Of a stretch of 64,000 bases of DNA, positions 1-9,227 are shown piece by piece (the stretch's first letter is position 1; each line of letters opens with the position of its first letter). The stretch is from Flavobacterium sp. ZT3R18 (lineage in GTDB: Bacteria; Bacteroidota; Bacteroidia; Flavobacteriales; Flavobacteriaceae). The DNA lies in NCBI RefSeq assembly GCF_007097385.1, contig NZ_VJZS01000001.1, positions 385,441 through 449,440 on the forward strand, written 5' to 3'. The translations under genes were made by a program, and so were the position numbers. The notes beneath the pieces are model-generated. The model saw nothing but the letters and a program-made list of their open reading frames with translations, was not told the origin of the DNA and searched no databases.

Positions 1-863
1 CAGGAATTGAATTGTCAGGATTAACATTAGAACCATTAGCTTCATCGGATGCTGTTTTGAGTCAAGAAGAAAAAGAGGCGGGTGTTGCTCTTATAGATAT
101 TGGAGGAGGAACTACTGATTTAGCTATTTTCAAAGATGGGATCATTCGTCATACTGCGGTTATTCCTTTTGGAGGAAATGTAATTACAGATGATATTAAA
201 GAAGGGTGTTCCATTATAGAAAAACAAGCCGAATTATTAAAAGTGAAATTTGGTTCAGCCTGGCCAGGAGAGAATAAGGACAATGAAATTGTTTCTATTC
301 CAGGTTTAAGAGGTAGAGAACCAAAAGAAATTTCATTAAAAAATCTGTCGAAAATAATTAATGCAAGAGTTGTAGAAATTATTGAACAAGTTTTTACGGA
401 AGTGAGAGCCTATGGTCATGAAGATCCTCGCAAAAAATTGATTGCAGGAATTGTACTTACAGGTGGTGGTGCTCAATTAAAGCACATTAAACAACTGGTA
501 GAATACATTACCGGAATGGATACAAGAATTGGTTATCCAAACGAGCATTTGGCCGGAAACTCAGATGAAGAGATTTCAAGTCCTTTATATGCTACAGCGG
601 TTGGATTAGTAATGAACAGTATCGAAAATAATACACAAAGCGCAGTTAGAATGCAAGCGATGGGTGTCCCTGAAAAAGTGACTTATTTCAGAGAACCAGT
701 AATCGAGGCAATTGTGGAAGCAAAAGAAGAAGTATACGTGGAACCTGAAAACGTGTTTCAGCAAAATTATACCAAAGAAGAATCGACTGAAAACAAAATT
801 AGAAGATCCTTTTTTGATAAATATGTGGATAAGATTAAAGATTTTTTGGATAACGCAGAGTAA
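1..863 (+). CDS. ftsA: Cell division protein FtsA, C-terminal part (5' truncated by window)
   Basis: FtsA is the actin-fold protein that anchors FtsZ filaments to the inner membrane at the division site. The open frame runs in from the left edge, so the start lies outside the window; the first visible TTG is not a true start. Visible are the actin/HSP70-type phosphate motif DIGGGTTDLAIF and the adenosine-motif stretch IVLTGGGAQL. The C-terminal end IRRSFFDKYVDKIKDFL is amphipathic, as expected for the membrane-targeting helix. The gene lies 99 bp upstream of ftsZ on the same strand, the classic end of the dcw division cluster. Identification is firm; only the N-terminal third is missing. Confidence 0.95.
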   Translation, partial: GIELSGLTLEPLASSDAVLSQEEKEAGVALIDIGGGTTDLAIFKDGIIRHTAVIPFGGNVITDDIKEGCSIIEKQAELLKVKFGSAWPGENKDNEIVSIPGLRGREPKEISLKNLSKIINARVVEIIEQVFTEVRAYGHEDPRKKLIAGIVLTGGGAQLKHIKQLVEYITGMDTRIGYPNEHLAGNSDEEISSPLYATAVGLVMNSIENNTQSAVRMQAMGVPEKVTYFREPVIEAIVEAKEEVYVEPENVFQQNYTKEESTENKIRRSFFDKYVDKIKDFLDNAE

Positions 864-962
864 GTATTATCAAGAATAGAATAAGTTATCAGTTCTCCTT
901 TTTGCCCCAAGCCAAGAGTAGTAAAAAAAAATAAAATTAATAAAATTTCAAAACCCCATATT

Positions 963-2912
963 ATGTCAAGCAACTCAGAATTTGGAAGCATTTCATTTGA
1001 TTTACCAAAGAATCAATCAAATGTAATAAAAGTTATCGGAGTAGGTGGAGGTGGTAGTAATGCCATTAACCACATGTTTAAACAAGGGATTAAAGGCGTT
1101 GATTTCATCGTCTGTAATACCGATTCCCAAGCACTGGATAATAGTTCTGTGCCGAATAAAATTCAGCTAGGAGTTCATTTAACCGAAGGTCTTGGAGCTG
1201 GGGCAAACCCAGATGTAGGCCATCAATCCGCTATTGAAAGTGTTGCCGAAATTGAAAAAGTGTTGGACCGCAATACCAAAATGGTTTTTATAACTGCAGG
1301 AATGGGGGGTGGAACCGGAACCGGAGCTGCACCAGTTATTGCACAATTGGCCAAAGAAAGAGATATTCTTACCGTTGGAATTGTGACTTTGCCATTCTTG
1401 TTTGAAGGGAAAGTGCGTCAAGAGCAAGCCCTTATCGGAATCGAAAAATTGCGTAAGCAAGTCGATTCATTGATTGTAATCAACAATAATAAATTAAGAG
1501 AAGTATATGGAAATCTTGGTTTCAAAGCAGGATTTTCAAAAGCGGATGAAGTTTTGGCAACAGCCTCTAGAGGTATTGCTGAAGTAATTACGCATCACTA
1601 TACTCAAAATATCGATTTACGTGACGCTAAGACCGTATTGTATAATAGTGGAACTGCTATTATGGGATCTTCTGTTTCTTCTGGCGAAAATAGAGCCAAA
1701 GAAGGAATTGTTTCGGCCTTAGATTCTCCGCTTTTGAATGATAATAAAATTACTGGTGCCAAAAACGTATTGTTGCTTATCGTTTCTGGAACTAATGAAA
1801 TTACTATTGATGAAATTGCCGAAATCAACGAACACATTCAGTCAGAGGCAGGTTCTAATGCCAATATTATCATGGGGGTTGGTGAAGACGAAACTCTAGG
1901 TGATGCTATTGCTGTAACCATTATTGCTACTGGATTTGATGTAGAACAACAAAACGAAATCGTAAATGTTGAACCTAAAAAAATCATACATACATTAGAA
2001 GATGAACAAAGAGGGGTTTTTGATTTGTCTAATATTACAGTAGCCGGTTTTAATCTTAATAGTGAAGTAACGACAGCTAATGATGCAGCAGCTGAAAGAA
2101 TAGTTTTTGATTTAATAGAAGATGAAGTTGCGATTCCAGAACCGGTAATTGCTTCTATTGACGAGACTGAGTTGATGGTTATGTCTGAGTTTATTAAAAA
2201 TTTGGATGTGACTTTCGAAATTGTTTCTCCTATAAAAGATATTGATTTTGTTATTTCTAACCCAACAATAGAACAAGTTAGAGAGGTAAAATCAGAGCCA
2301 ATTCGTTTTGAAGAAAAACAAGAGCAAACTGCTTTTTCTTTTGATATGCCTTTGCATAGAGCAGAGCCAGTTGCTGTGAAGCAAGAGAATGATATTTTGT
2401 TTGAACTTACAAACGAAACTCGTGATATTAAAGTCGTTCAGCCGGTACAATTTGTTCCAGTAACAGAATTATCAGACAATGGAATCATAAAATATTCTCT
2501 TGAAGAATATATGGAGGTAGATAATGACTTTCTAGACAGTAAGCCAGCTGCAAAAGTGGTGGAGGAAGTGATTCCTGCAGAATTAAACATCACAATGAAG
2601 CGAGTGATGAATCCGGTTGAAGAGGCTCCAGTGTTAGAAAATAATTCTCCTATTGACATGACAATAGAAGAAACTTTACGATTTAGAGCAGAAGAAAGAA
2701 GAAAAAAATTAAAAGATTTTAATTATAAGTTTCATGATAATGTCTCTAGAGTCGATGAGTTAGAAAGAGAACCAGCCTACAAGCGATTTGGTATCGATCT
2801 TTCGAGTTCACAAAACAACAATTCAAATTCTAGAATATCTGTTGGGACAGACAGTAACAATGATTTACAATTGCGTTCCAATAATTCGTATTTACATGAC
2901 AATGTAGACTAG
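963..2912 (+). CDS. ftsZ: Cell division GTPase FtsZ with long C-terminal tail
   Basis: FtsZ is the tubulin-like GTPase that polymerises into the division ring. The N-terminal nucleotide-binding loop [10 protein letters not shown] is near residue 26 and the tubulin signature [12 protein letters not shown] spans about 113-124. The conserved GTPase fold occupies roughly the first 330 residues. The rest, about 300 residues, is an acidic, low-complexity tail, making the protein 649 residues against about 380-400 in many bacteria. Long tails are usual in Flavobacteriia. It follows ftsA and precedes a YqeY-like gene. The ATG start sits just before the GTPase domain with an A-rich leader. Confidence 0.97.
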   Translation: MSSNSEFGSISFDLPKNQSNVIKVIGVGGGGSNAINHMFKQGIKGVDFIVCNTDSQALDNSSVPNKIQLGVHLTEGLGAGANPDVGHQSAIESVAEIEKVLDRNTKMVFITAGMGGGTGTGAAPVIAQLAKERDILTVGIVTLPFLFEGKVRQEQALIGIEKLRKQVDSLIVINNNKLREVYGNLGFKAGFSKADEVLATASRGIAEVITHHYTQNIDLRDAKTVLYNSGTAIMGSSVSSGENRAKEGIVSALDSPLLNDNKITGAKNVLLLIVSGTNEITIDEIAEINEHIQSEAGSNANIIMGVGEDETLGDAIAVTIIATGFDVEQQNEIVNVEPKKIIHTLEDEQRGVFDLSNITVAGFNLNSEVTTANDAAAERIVFDLIEDEVAIPEPVIASIDETELMVMSEFIKNLDVTFEIVSPIKDIDFVISNPTIEQVREVKSEPIRFEEKQEQTAFSFDMPLHRAEPVAVKQENDILFELTNETRDIKVVQPVQFVPVTELSDNGIIKYSLEEYMEVDNDFLDSKPAAKVVEEVIPAELNITMKRVMNPVEEAPVLENNSPIDMTIEETLRFRAEERRKKLKDFNYKFHDNVSRVDELEREPAYKRFGIDLSSSQNNNSNSRISVGTDSNNDLQLRSNNSYLHDNVD

Positions 2913-2969
2913 CTTCGACAAGCTCAGCTACCGAAATTTAAAATCATAAATCTAAAATCATAAATCTAT

Positions 2970-3419
2970 ATGAGTTTATCAATACAAATCATGGACGAAA
3001 TAAAAACCGCCATGAGAGCCAAAGATACAGTAGCATTAGAAGCCCTAAGAGCTATAAAATCTGAAATTTTATTGGCGCAAACTGCCTCAGGTTCAAAAGA
3101 AGAAATCTCAGCAGACGACGAGATTAAATTGCTTCAAAGATTAGTTAAGACGCGTAAAGAAAGCGCTAGAATATTCACAGAACAAAATCGTTTAGACTTG
3201 GCTGAACCAGAATTGGCGCAAATCGCGGTAATCGAAAAATTCTTGCCAGCTCAATTGAATGAAGCAGAAGTAGAAGCTGTGATTGCAAAAATCATTGCCG
3301 AAACAGGTGCTTCAGGAATTGCTTCTATGGGTAAAGTAATGGGATTGGCAGCTGCTCAATTAGGAGGAACAGCCGAAGGGAAAACCATTTCCACCATAGT
3401 AAAGAAATTATTGACTTAA
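2970..3419 (+). CDS. GatB/YqeY domain-containing protein
   Basis: This 149-residue protein matches the YqeY family, which shares the tRNA-binding tail domain of the GatB amidotransferase subunit. Its cellular role is not settled; a link to tRNA or tRNA-dependent amidation is inferred from the fold. The typical pattern is visible: an N-terminal helix (LSIQIMDEIKTAMRAKD), the KSEI segment, the KFLPAQLNEAEV segment and a C-terminal MGKVMGLAAAQLGGTAEGK. The length is normal for the family. It lies 57 bp after ftsZ on the same strand and just before a tRNA-Arg gene, the usual flavobacterial order. Confidence 0.92.
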   Translation: MSLSIQIMDEIKTAMRAKDTVALEALRAIKSEILLAQTASGSKEEISADDEIKLLQRLVKTRKESARIFTEQNRLDLAEPELAQIAVIEKFLPAQLNEAEVEAVIAKIIAETGASGIASMGKVMGLAAAQLGGTAEGKTISTIVKKLLT

Positions 3420-3488
3420 AAAAAGACAAGGTTATTGATTGCAGGTTTTAAATCTAAAATCTGCAATCAATAATCTAAAATTAATATT

Positions 3489-3562
3489 GACTGCGTAGTT
3501 CAACTGGATAGAATATCAGATTTCGACTCTGAGGGTTGCAGGTTCGAACCCTGCCGTGGTCA
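3489..3562 (+). tRNA. tRNA-Arg (anticodon UCG)
   Basis: A complete cloverleaf can be folded. The acceptor stem is GACTGCG/CGTGGTC with two G-T wobbles. The anticodon stem is TCAGA/TCTGA with loop TTTCGAC, giving anticodon TCG for CGA codons. The T arm is GCAGG-TTCGAAC-CCTGC. The discriminator is A, and the CCA end is not encoded, as usual in Bacteroidota. Confidence 0.95.
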
Positions 3563-3578
3563 CATAGCAAATTTTAAT

Positions 3579-3630
3579 AGGCGTGAAGATTATACTAAAT
3601 TCGTATAATCTTCACGCCTTTAGTTTTTTA
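3579..3630 (+). terminator. Rho-independent terminator after tRNA-Arg
   Basis: A perfect 17-bp stem (3579-3595 with 3603-3619) and a 7-nt loop are followed by a T-rich tract. It lies 17 bp past the tRNA and probably ends the tRNA transcript. Confidence 0.85.
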
Positions 3631-4141
3631 GGGGATAACTGTGAAAAAAATCACTGATATTGAATACCTAAAAAATCACCTTCCACTTTTCGTAAAACTA
3701 CACGATGAATTTTAACTTCGAAAAAGCAATACTTGCTTATTTATTGATAAAACCTCAAAAAATATCAACTAATGATTTTGTGTGCATCTTTTAAAATTAA
3801 AGATGTATTGATGTATGATCTAAACTTTTTTTGGTTTGGCAACTTTTTTTTTTGAATTCAAGATGTTAAAAATTGGGTTGGATGTATCAATTGTTGTACT
3901 TGTAAATTAATTGATTTGTGTTAACTATTTATGTGTGAATCGATTAAGTGGTATCAGAAATTTCATGTGTAAATAGCGGATTCATAATTTAATGAAAAAT
4001 TAATATTAGTTTTTATCTGACCATTAAAAGTAAGACTATCCTTTTGAATGTGTAAAATGAATGTTTTTTGTCGAGTAAATTTACTTTTAGTTAGTTTTTT
4101 CGATTTTCTTTTATTTCATTCGCATTCATAAAGTTTAGAAA
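3631..4141. other. Non-coding AT-rich stretch before the SusC relic
   Basis: About 500 bp without a credible gene. One 25-codon open frame starts at a GTG near 3640 but has no recognisable motif. The right part may hold the dead leader of the decayed SusC gene that begins near 4142. I see no strong promoter or hairpin. Confidence 0.5.
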
Positions 4142-4955
4142 GTGAAAATAAAAAAGCAATAAATCACATCACATTCTAATGTTGTTTTTACTTTGAGTGT
4201 AGCTTTTTTTTTTGCGTAAAAGAGAACAGTTTTGGTTGTTGTTGCAGTCAATGCCGAATTGCTTTTGTTAGACGCGAGAGTATTAGTGGAAGAAATCAAA
4301 AACAGGAACACAAACTAATTTTGATGGAAGATCTTAAATTAAAGCAACATCAAATCAAGTCTTGATTTTTAGCTATGTTGCAATGCAAATAAATAGTAAC
4401 TATTTCATCGATAGTAACTAGGTTTAAAATATCAAATAATTGATCTTTAGTTAATTGCCCTGATGGTTTTAGGGGGGCGAAAAATCGCTAGTCAATACTA
4501 TTCAACAAGTAAAAGGAGCTGATTTGGCATTGGGAACTACAAGTGAAAATTCTTAATGAACTTTAGAATAGAGCTACTGGAGTTCAGCTGAAAAGAAATA
4601 ATAAATTTTGTGGATCTGCATATGTAGTTTCTAGAGGAGTAAAAAGTCTTTCCAGAAACAATCAGATACTTATCGTTATTGATGATTTGTCAATAAACTA
4701 CTTCAACATAAATTCAAATACTGGAAGCCAATTTAAAGAAAAATGATTTTATTGGTAAATTGACCGTATTGTCCTGTATTAAATTGAACAGTATAAATGA
4801 ATTCAAAAAAGACATTTTAAAGAGATTTAATAACATGGTATAATTCTATAAACTTAAATCCAATTGAAAAAACAAAGATTTTAAAGTGTGAATAAGGTCA
4901 GTAAATAAAAGTAAAAATGGAGTAGAAATCAAAAGTTACGGTTTAAACACAAACG
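4142..4955 (+). pseudogene. Decayed SusC/RagA-type TonB receptor, N-terminal and plug region only
   Basis: Conceptual translation with several frame changes recovers the N-terminal part of a SusC protein, collinear with the intact susC at 6014. An N-terminal signal-like stretch (VKIKKQ*...FTLSVAFFFA) is followed by VNAELLLLDARVLVEEIKN, matching the carboxypeptidase-D-like domain. In another frame comes NFDGRS*IKATSNQVLIFSY, against DFDGKYSIKATPNDELVFSY in the intact gene. Then QQVKGADL matches QQIKGSDL, and GVQLKRNNKFCGSAYVV followed by RGVKSLSRNNQ matches the plug. IEKTKILK and NGVEIK near 4850-4945 match the end of the plug. At least two frameshifts and several stops interrupt it, and no barrel region follows. 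It is a dead, truncated paralogue. Confidence 0.85.
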
Positions 4956-4988
4956 GATTTTTATTAATAATATATAATTAATTTATAA

Positions 4989-5324
4989 ATGGAAAGATTT
5001 GTAATTATGAAGAATACAGATGGTATGTTTCGATTTAGTTATAAAGACAAGCAGGACCGGACAATTTTTTGTAGCGGAAGTTACACAAGGAAAACAATGT
5101 GCATAAAAGGTATTTATTCTGTAAAGTGCAACTCACAGGATAGTATGAAGTTTAATAGGAAAAAATCACCAAACGGTAATATGTTTTATTTTAATATCAA
5201 ATCTTCTAATGGTAAGGTTATCGCTATAAGTGAGTTGTTTGAAGAGAAAGAGATACGAGATTTTCATATTACGTCCATAAAAAGTGGTGTTCTAAATGCG
5301 GCTATTGAAGACTTTTATAGTTAA
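4989..5324 (+). CDS. YegP-like protein (two DUF1508-type repeats)
   Basis: This 111-residue protein shows the duplicated DUF1508 pattern of the YegP family. The first repeat runs from FVIMKNTDGMFRFSYK to the GIYSVK turn, and the second from KFNRKKSPNGNMFYFNIKSSNGKVIAISE. Each is a small beta-sheet unit with a conserved NG turn. Their function is unknown. There is no signal peptide. The second repeat is divergent: the usual GI-SV motif reads HITSIKSGVLNAA. It lies between a SusC relic and an intact susC, which suggests it is a local survivor rather than part of the uptake operon. A terminator follows 150 bp later. Confidence 0.7.
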   Translation: MERFVIMKNTDGMFRFSYKDKQDRTIFCSGSYTRKTMCIKGIYSVKCNSQDSMKFNRKKSPNGNMFYFNIKSSNGKVIAISELFEEKEIRDFHITSIKSGVLNAAIEDFYS

Positions 5325-5474
5325 GATTAAAAAAAAATGAATGAAGTTGGTAATCTTAAAATTGAGTTTAGTGAATGTAAAGCATAATCTAGAGAATGTA
5401 ATTACAGTATAAGTTTCTTGTTATTTTTAATTGATTTTGAATTAGTAAATAAACTTTTTTTATAACAAGAATGG

Positions 5475-5504
5475 AAAAGCTACCCTTAATAGGTAGCTTT
5501 TTTT
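5475..5504 (+). terminator. Rho-independent terminator
   Basis: The stem AAAAGCTACC/GGTAGCTTTT with a 7-nt loop is followed by more T residues. It ends transcription from the YegP-like gene before the susC leader. Confidence 0.8.
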
Positions 5505-6013
5505 ATTTCATCTGTCATTTGAGCCTGTGAATTATCGTTTATTTTGATACAATCTTTAGTTGTAAATTTAAAAGGGAAGTAAAAGACAATTGCTGTTTTT
5601 TTTAATTAGGAATTTTCGGATGTAATTGTTTGTAGATTAATATTTTTAAACTAATTGGTGGTTTGTCTCAGTGATTTCCGTTGTGTTAAATTTAATACAA
5701 TTTTAATATAAATTTAATATTGATTTAAATAAAACATTTTTATAAAAATATAGCGTGACTCTTTTTTCTTAATTATTTAAGATTAATAATTGTTTTTTAA
5801 TTTTTTTAATTTTAATTGTTCATTGGGTTGTTTTGTGATAAAAACGCATCTTTTTGTGTTAAAATGTTATAATTATTGTTGTATTTTATGTTTTTAAAAG
5901 TGTATTGATTTTTTTTTACCCAAAAAAATAACGCTTCGTATTTGTATCCCATTTCTCGCTACAAGAAATTATTTTAAAGTTTGCGGTATATTAATTTTCA
6001 AAAATTTAAAATA
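5505..6013. promoter_or_regulatory. Long AT-rich leader of the susCD operon
   Basis: About 500 bp of very AT-rich DNA without a gene. The position suggests that it carries the promoter and a long untranslated leader of susC. Only imperfect versions of the TAnnTTTG box occur (for example CGTATTTG near 5937-5944), so I do not assign a promoter. No riboswitch fold was recognised. Confidence 0.4.
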
Positions 6014-9000
6014 ATGAAATTAAATTTCAATGGATTCTTAGTACTTCTAGTAGTACTTGTGGCGCAACTAACTTTTGCGCAAGAGAGATCTGTTTCAGGA
6101 ATTGTTTCCGACAATGCAGGTATGCCTTTACCAGGGGTGAGTGTATTAGTAAAAGGGACGAAGAATGGAACTCAATCAGATTTTGATGGTAAATATTCTA
6201 TTAAAGCTACTCCAAACGATGAATTGGTGTTTAGCTATGTTGGGATGAAGGCTATTGAAAAACCAGCTAGTTCAACAACATTAAATGTAAAACTTTCAAG
6301 TGATGCAACACAATTAGAAAGTGTAGTTGTAACAGCTCAGGGTATCAAAAGAGAAAAAAAATCTTTGGGTTATGCCTCACAACAAATCAAAGGGAGTGAT
6401 TTGAATGGAGGAGCACCGACGCCAAACGTTGCCAATCTTTTACAAGGAAAAGCAGCTGGTGTTGAGATCACAAGAAATACTAACTTTGGAGGTTCTACGA
6501 ATGTTGTAATTCGTGGTAATAAATCATTAACTGGTAATAATCAGGCTCTTTGGGTTATTGACGGAGTGCCAATTGACAATTCAAATACAAACTTCTCAAG
6601 CCAACAAACAGGTGGTGGAGGTTATGATTATGGGAATGGCGCATCTGATATCAATCAAGAAGATATCGAAAGCGTAAATATCCTTAAAGGAGCTGCAGCA
6701 ACCGCCTTGTATGGTTCAAGAGCAGCTAATGGTGTTGTAATGGTTACTACAAAGAAAGGGAAAACTAAAACTGACAATTCAGTTGGAGTGACTTTCTCTA
6801 CTGGTTTTACAAATGGAAGTATTGATAAATCAACTTTCCCAGAGTACCAAAACAAATATGGTTCAGGTTATGGATTTGGTTCTTCATTTTTAGGAACTGG
6901 AACACCTGACACAGTAGATACTTCAAACGATGCTTCTTATGGAGATAAATTTGATCCATCTATAATGGTTTATCAATGGGATGCTTTTACTCCATCTTCT
7001 TCAAATTATGGAAAAGCTACTCCATGGCAAGCGGCTAAAAATGGTCCGGCTACCTTTTTTAATGATGCGCACACTTTTACCAATAGCATCGCTTTCGAAA
7101 AAGCAACAGACAGATCTAGTTTATCTTTATCTTACTCAAATTTCAACCAAACAGGTATAATGCCAAATAGTGAGTTGAAAAAAAATCAATTGAGTGCTCG
7201 TTTCAGTCAAAAAATAACAGACAAATTAACAGCTAATGTTTATGCTGCTGTGACTTTGCAAAACACTGTAGGTAGAAACTCAACAGGATATAATGACAAC
7301 ATTATGGGGACATTCCGTCAATGGTGGGAAACCAATGTTGACATTAAAGCTCAAAAAGATGCTTATTTTAATTCTGGTGGTCAAAACGCAACATGGAACT
7401 TGTCTGATCCAACAGATGTAAGTGGTCTAGTGCCGATTTATTGGGATAATCCTTATTTTACGCGTTACAAAAATTTCTCATCAGACGAAAAAACACGTTT
7501 GATTAGTTATGCTTCCCTTAACTACGAAATTACTCCTTGGATGTCTGCAATGGGTAGAGTTTCTTTGGATACTTCTAAACAACTTCAAGAAGAACGCAGA
7601 GCAGTTGGTTCGGTTGCTTCAGGATTTGGTCTTTCCCCAGTTGACGAAACATCTGGTTACCAAAGATACGATATTAATTTGCAAGAAATTAATTACGATG
7701 TTATGTTGAATTTCAACAAAAAAATCGGAGAAGATATAAGCTTAACAGGTGTATTGGGATCGAATATAAGAAGACAAAGTGTTGACAATGTATTGGCATC
7801 AACAATTGGAGGTTTAGTTGTACCTGGAATTTATTCATTAGCTAACTCAAGATACGCATTACCTTTCCCTGTAGAAACAAAAACAGCTGCTGGAGTTAAT
7901 GGCCTTTATGCTCAAGGGTCTATCGGTTACAAAAGTACTTATTTTATAGACGCCTCTGTGAGAAGAGATGTGTCATCAACTTTACCGCAAGGGAACAATT
8001 CTTATGTTTACCCAGCTATTTCGGGAGCAATAGTATTCTCTAATTTAGTAAAAGTAGACTGGTTGAATTTAGGAAAATTCAGAGTGAATTATGCCGAAGT
8101 AGGAAATGACGCTACAGCTTTAAGTTTAGTAAATACTTACAACAGAAGTTCAAATTTCCAAGGTCAACCGATTTATTCTCTTCCAAATACCAACAAAAAC
8201 CCAGATCTTAAGCCAGAAAGAACAAACTCTTTTGAAGTTGGTTTAGAGTCAAGCGTTTTAGATAATAGATTAGGTTTTGACGTTACATATTACAAAACAA
8301 AATCTATCGATCAAATCGTTTCTGGGGCAGTTTCTTCGGCTTCAAACGTTACTAATGCTGTTGTAAATGGAGGAACCATCAACAATGAAGGTTTTGAAGT
8401 TCAATTAACAGGAACTCCGATAAAAACGAAAGATTTTAGCTGGAATATTACCGTAAACTGGTCTAATAACAAAAGTACAGTAGTTGCTTTACCTAATGGA
8501 TTAGAGAATCTGCAATTAGCTTCTTTCCAAGGTGGTGTAACTTCTAATGCAACTCCAGGAGAACCTTATGGAACATTAAAAGGGACCAATTATATATACA
8601 CGAATGGACAAAAAACTGTAGATCAAGCTACAGGTAAATACATGATCTCAAGTACTTCTGATAAAATTATTGGAAACATTAATCCAGATTGGATGGGTGG
8701 TATTAGAAACAAATTTAATTATAAAAATGTGTCTTTAGGATTTTTAATTGACACTCAACATGGTGGAGATATCTTTTCTTTAGATATGTATTACGGTCTT
8801 GCAACAGGTCTTTACAAAGAAACTGCACTTGGTAACATTAGAGAAACTGGTGTAGTAAATCAAGGTGTAGCACCTGATGGGACTGCAAACACTATGACTG
8901 TAGTTAACCCAGGTACATTTTCTAATAATTACGGTTATTTAGCAGCACCTAACAAAGCATTTATTTATGATGCTTCTTACGTTAAATTAAGAGAGGTTTC

Positions 9001-9217
9001 TATTTCTTATAATTTTCCAAGAAAAATGTTTGACAGAACCTTTGTCAAAGACGCTACGTTAAGCATATTGGGGTCTAATTTATGGATCATCAGTAAAAAC
9101 TTGCCTTACGCTGATCCAGAAAGTGGTTTGTCTTCTGGAAGTAGATCAAGAGGTTATTCTACAGGGTCACTTCCTACAACAAGAGATATTGGGTTTAACT
9201 TATCGTGTAAATTTTAA
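6014..9217 (+). CDS. SusC/RagA-family TonB-linked outer membrane protein
   Basis: SusC proteins are outer-membrane barrels that import oligomers, capped by a SusD lipoprotein and powered by TonB. The ATG at 6014 gives MKLNFNGFLVLLVVLVAQL as signal peptide with cleavage after TFA; the frame is also open 33 bp upstream. After it come the carboxypeptidase-D-like domain (VSGIVSDNAGMPLPGVSVLVKGT) and the plug with VVIRGNKSLTGNNQ, VIDGVPID and DIESVNILKGAAATALYGS. The barrel ends in the terminal phenylalanine FNLSCKF. The 1067-residue length is typical. susD starts 11 bp after its stop codon. The substrate cannot be told from sequence; no sigma/anti-sigma pair or carbohydrate-active enzyme lies nearby. 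Confidence 0.95.
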   Translation: MKLNFNGFLVLLVVLVAQLTFAQERSVSGIVSDNAGMPLPGVSVLVKGTKNGTQSDFDGKYSIKATPNDELVFSYVGMKAIEKPASSTTLNVKLSSDATQLESVVVTAQGIKREKKSLGYASQQIKGSDLNGGAPTPNVANLLQGKAAGVEITRNTNFGGSTNVVIRGNKSLTGNNQALWVIDGVPIDNSNTNFSSQQTGGGGYDYGNGASDINQEDIESVNILKGAAATALYGSRAANGVVMVTTKKGKTKTDNSVGVTFSTGFTNGSIDKSTFPEYQNKYGSGYGFGSSFLGTGTPDTVDTSNDASYGDKFDPSIMVYQWDAFTPSSSNYGKATPWQAAKNGPATFFNDAHTFTNSIAFEKATDRSSLSLSYSNFNQTGIMPNSELKKNQLSARFSQKITDKLTANVYAAVTLQNTVGRNSTGYNDNIMGTFRQWWETNVDIKAQKDAYFNSGGQNATWNLSDPTDVSGLVPIYWDNPYFTRYKNFSSDEKTRLISYASLNYEITPWMSAMGRVSLDTSKQLQEERRAVGSVASGFGLSPVDETSGYQRYDINLQEINYDVMLNFNKKIGEDISLTGVLGSNIRRQSVDNVLASTIGGLVVPGIYSLANSRYALPFPVETKTAAGVNGLYAQGSIGYKSTYFIDASVRRDVSSTLPQGNNSYVYPAISGAIVFSNLVKVDWLNLGKFRVNYAEVGNDATALSLVNTYNRSSNFQGQPIYSLPNTNKNPDLKPERTNSFEVGLESSVLDNRLGFDVTYYKTKSIDQIVSGAVSSASNVTNAVVNGGTINNEGFEVQLTGTPIKTKDFSWNITVNWSNNKSTVVALPNGLENLQLASFQGGVTSNATPGEPYGTLKGTNYIYTNGQKTVDQATGKYMISSTSDKIIGNINPDWMGGIRNKFNYKNVSLGFLIDTQHGGDIFSLDMYYGLATGLYKETALGNIRETGVVNQGVAPDGTANTMTVVNPGTFSNNYGYLAAPNKAFIYDASYVKLREVSISYNFPRKMFDRTFVKDATLSILGSNLWIISKNLPYADPESGLSSGSRSRGYSTGSLPTTRDIGFNLSCKF

Positions 9218-9227
9218 TACAATAAAA

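Noticed and set aside
3640..3715. A 25-codon frame starting at GTG after the tRNA terminator
   Set aside because: No family motif, no ribosome-binding context, and the length is within chance in AT-rich DNA.
3489..5324. Integrative element inserted at the tRNA-Arg gene
   Set aside because: No integrase gene and no direct repeat of the tRNA 3' end were seen; the following DNA is explained by a decayed SusC gene and a YegP-like gene.
5937..5944. CGTATTTG as a susC promoter element
   Set aside because: It lacks the TA of the TAnnTTTG box and a TTG at the right distance.
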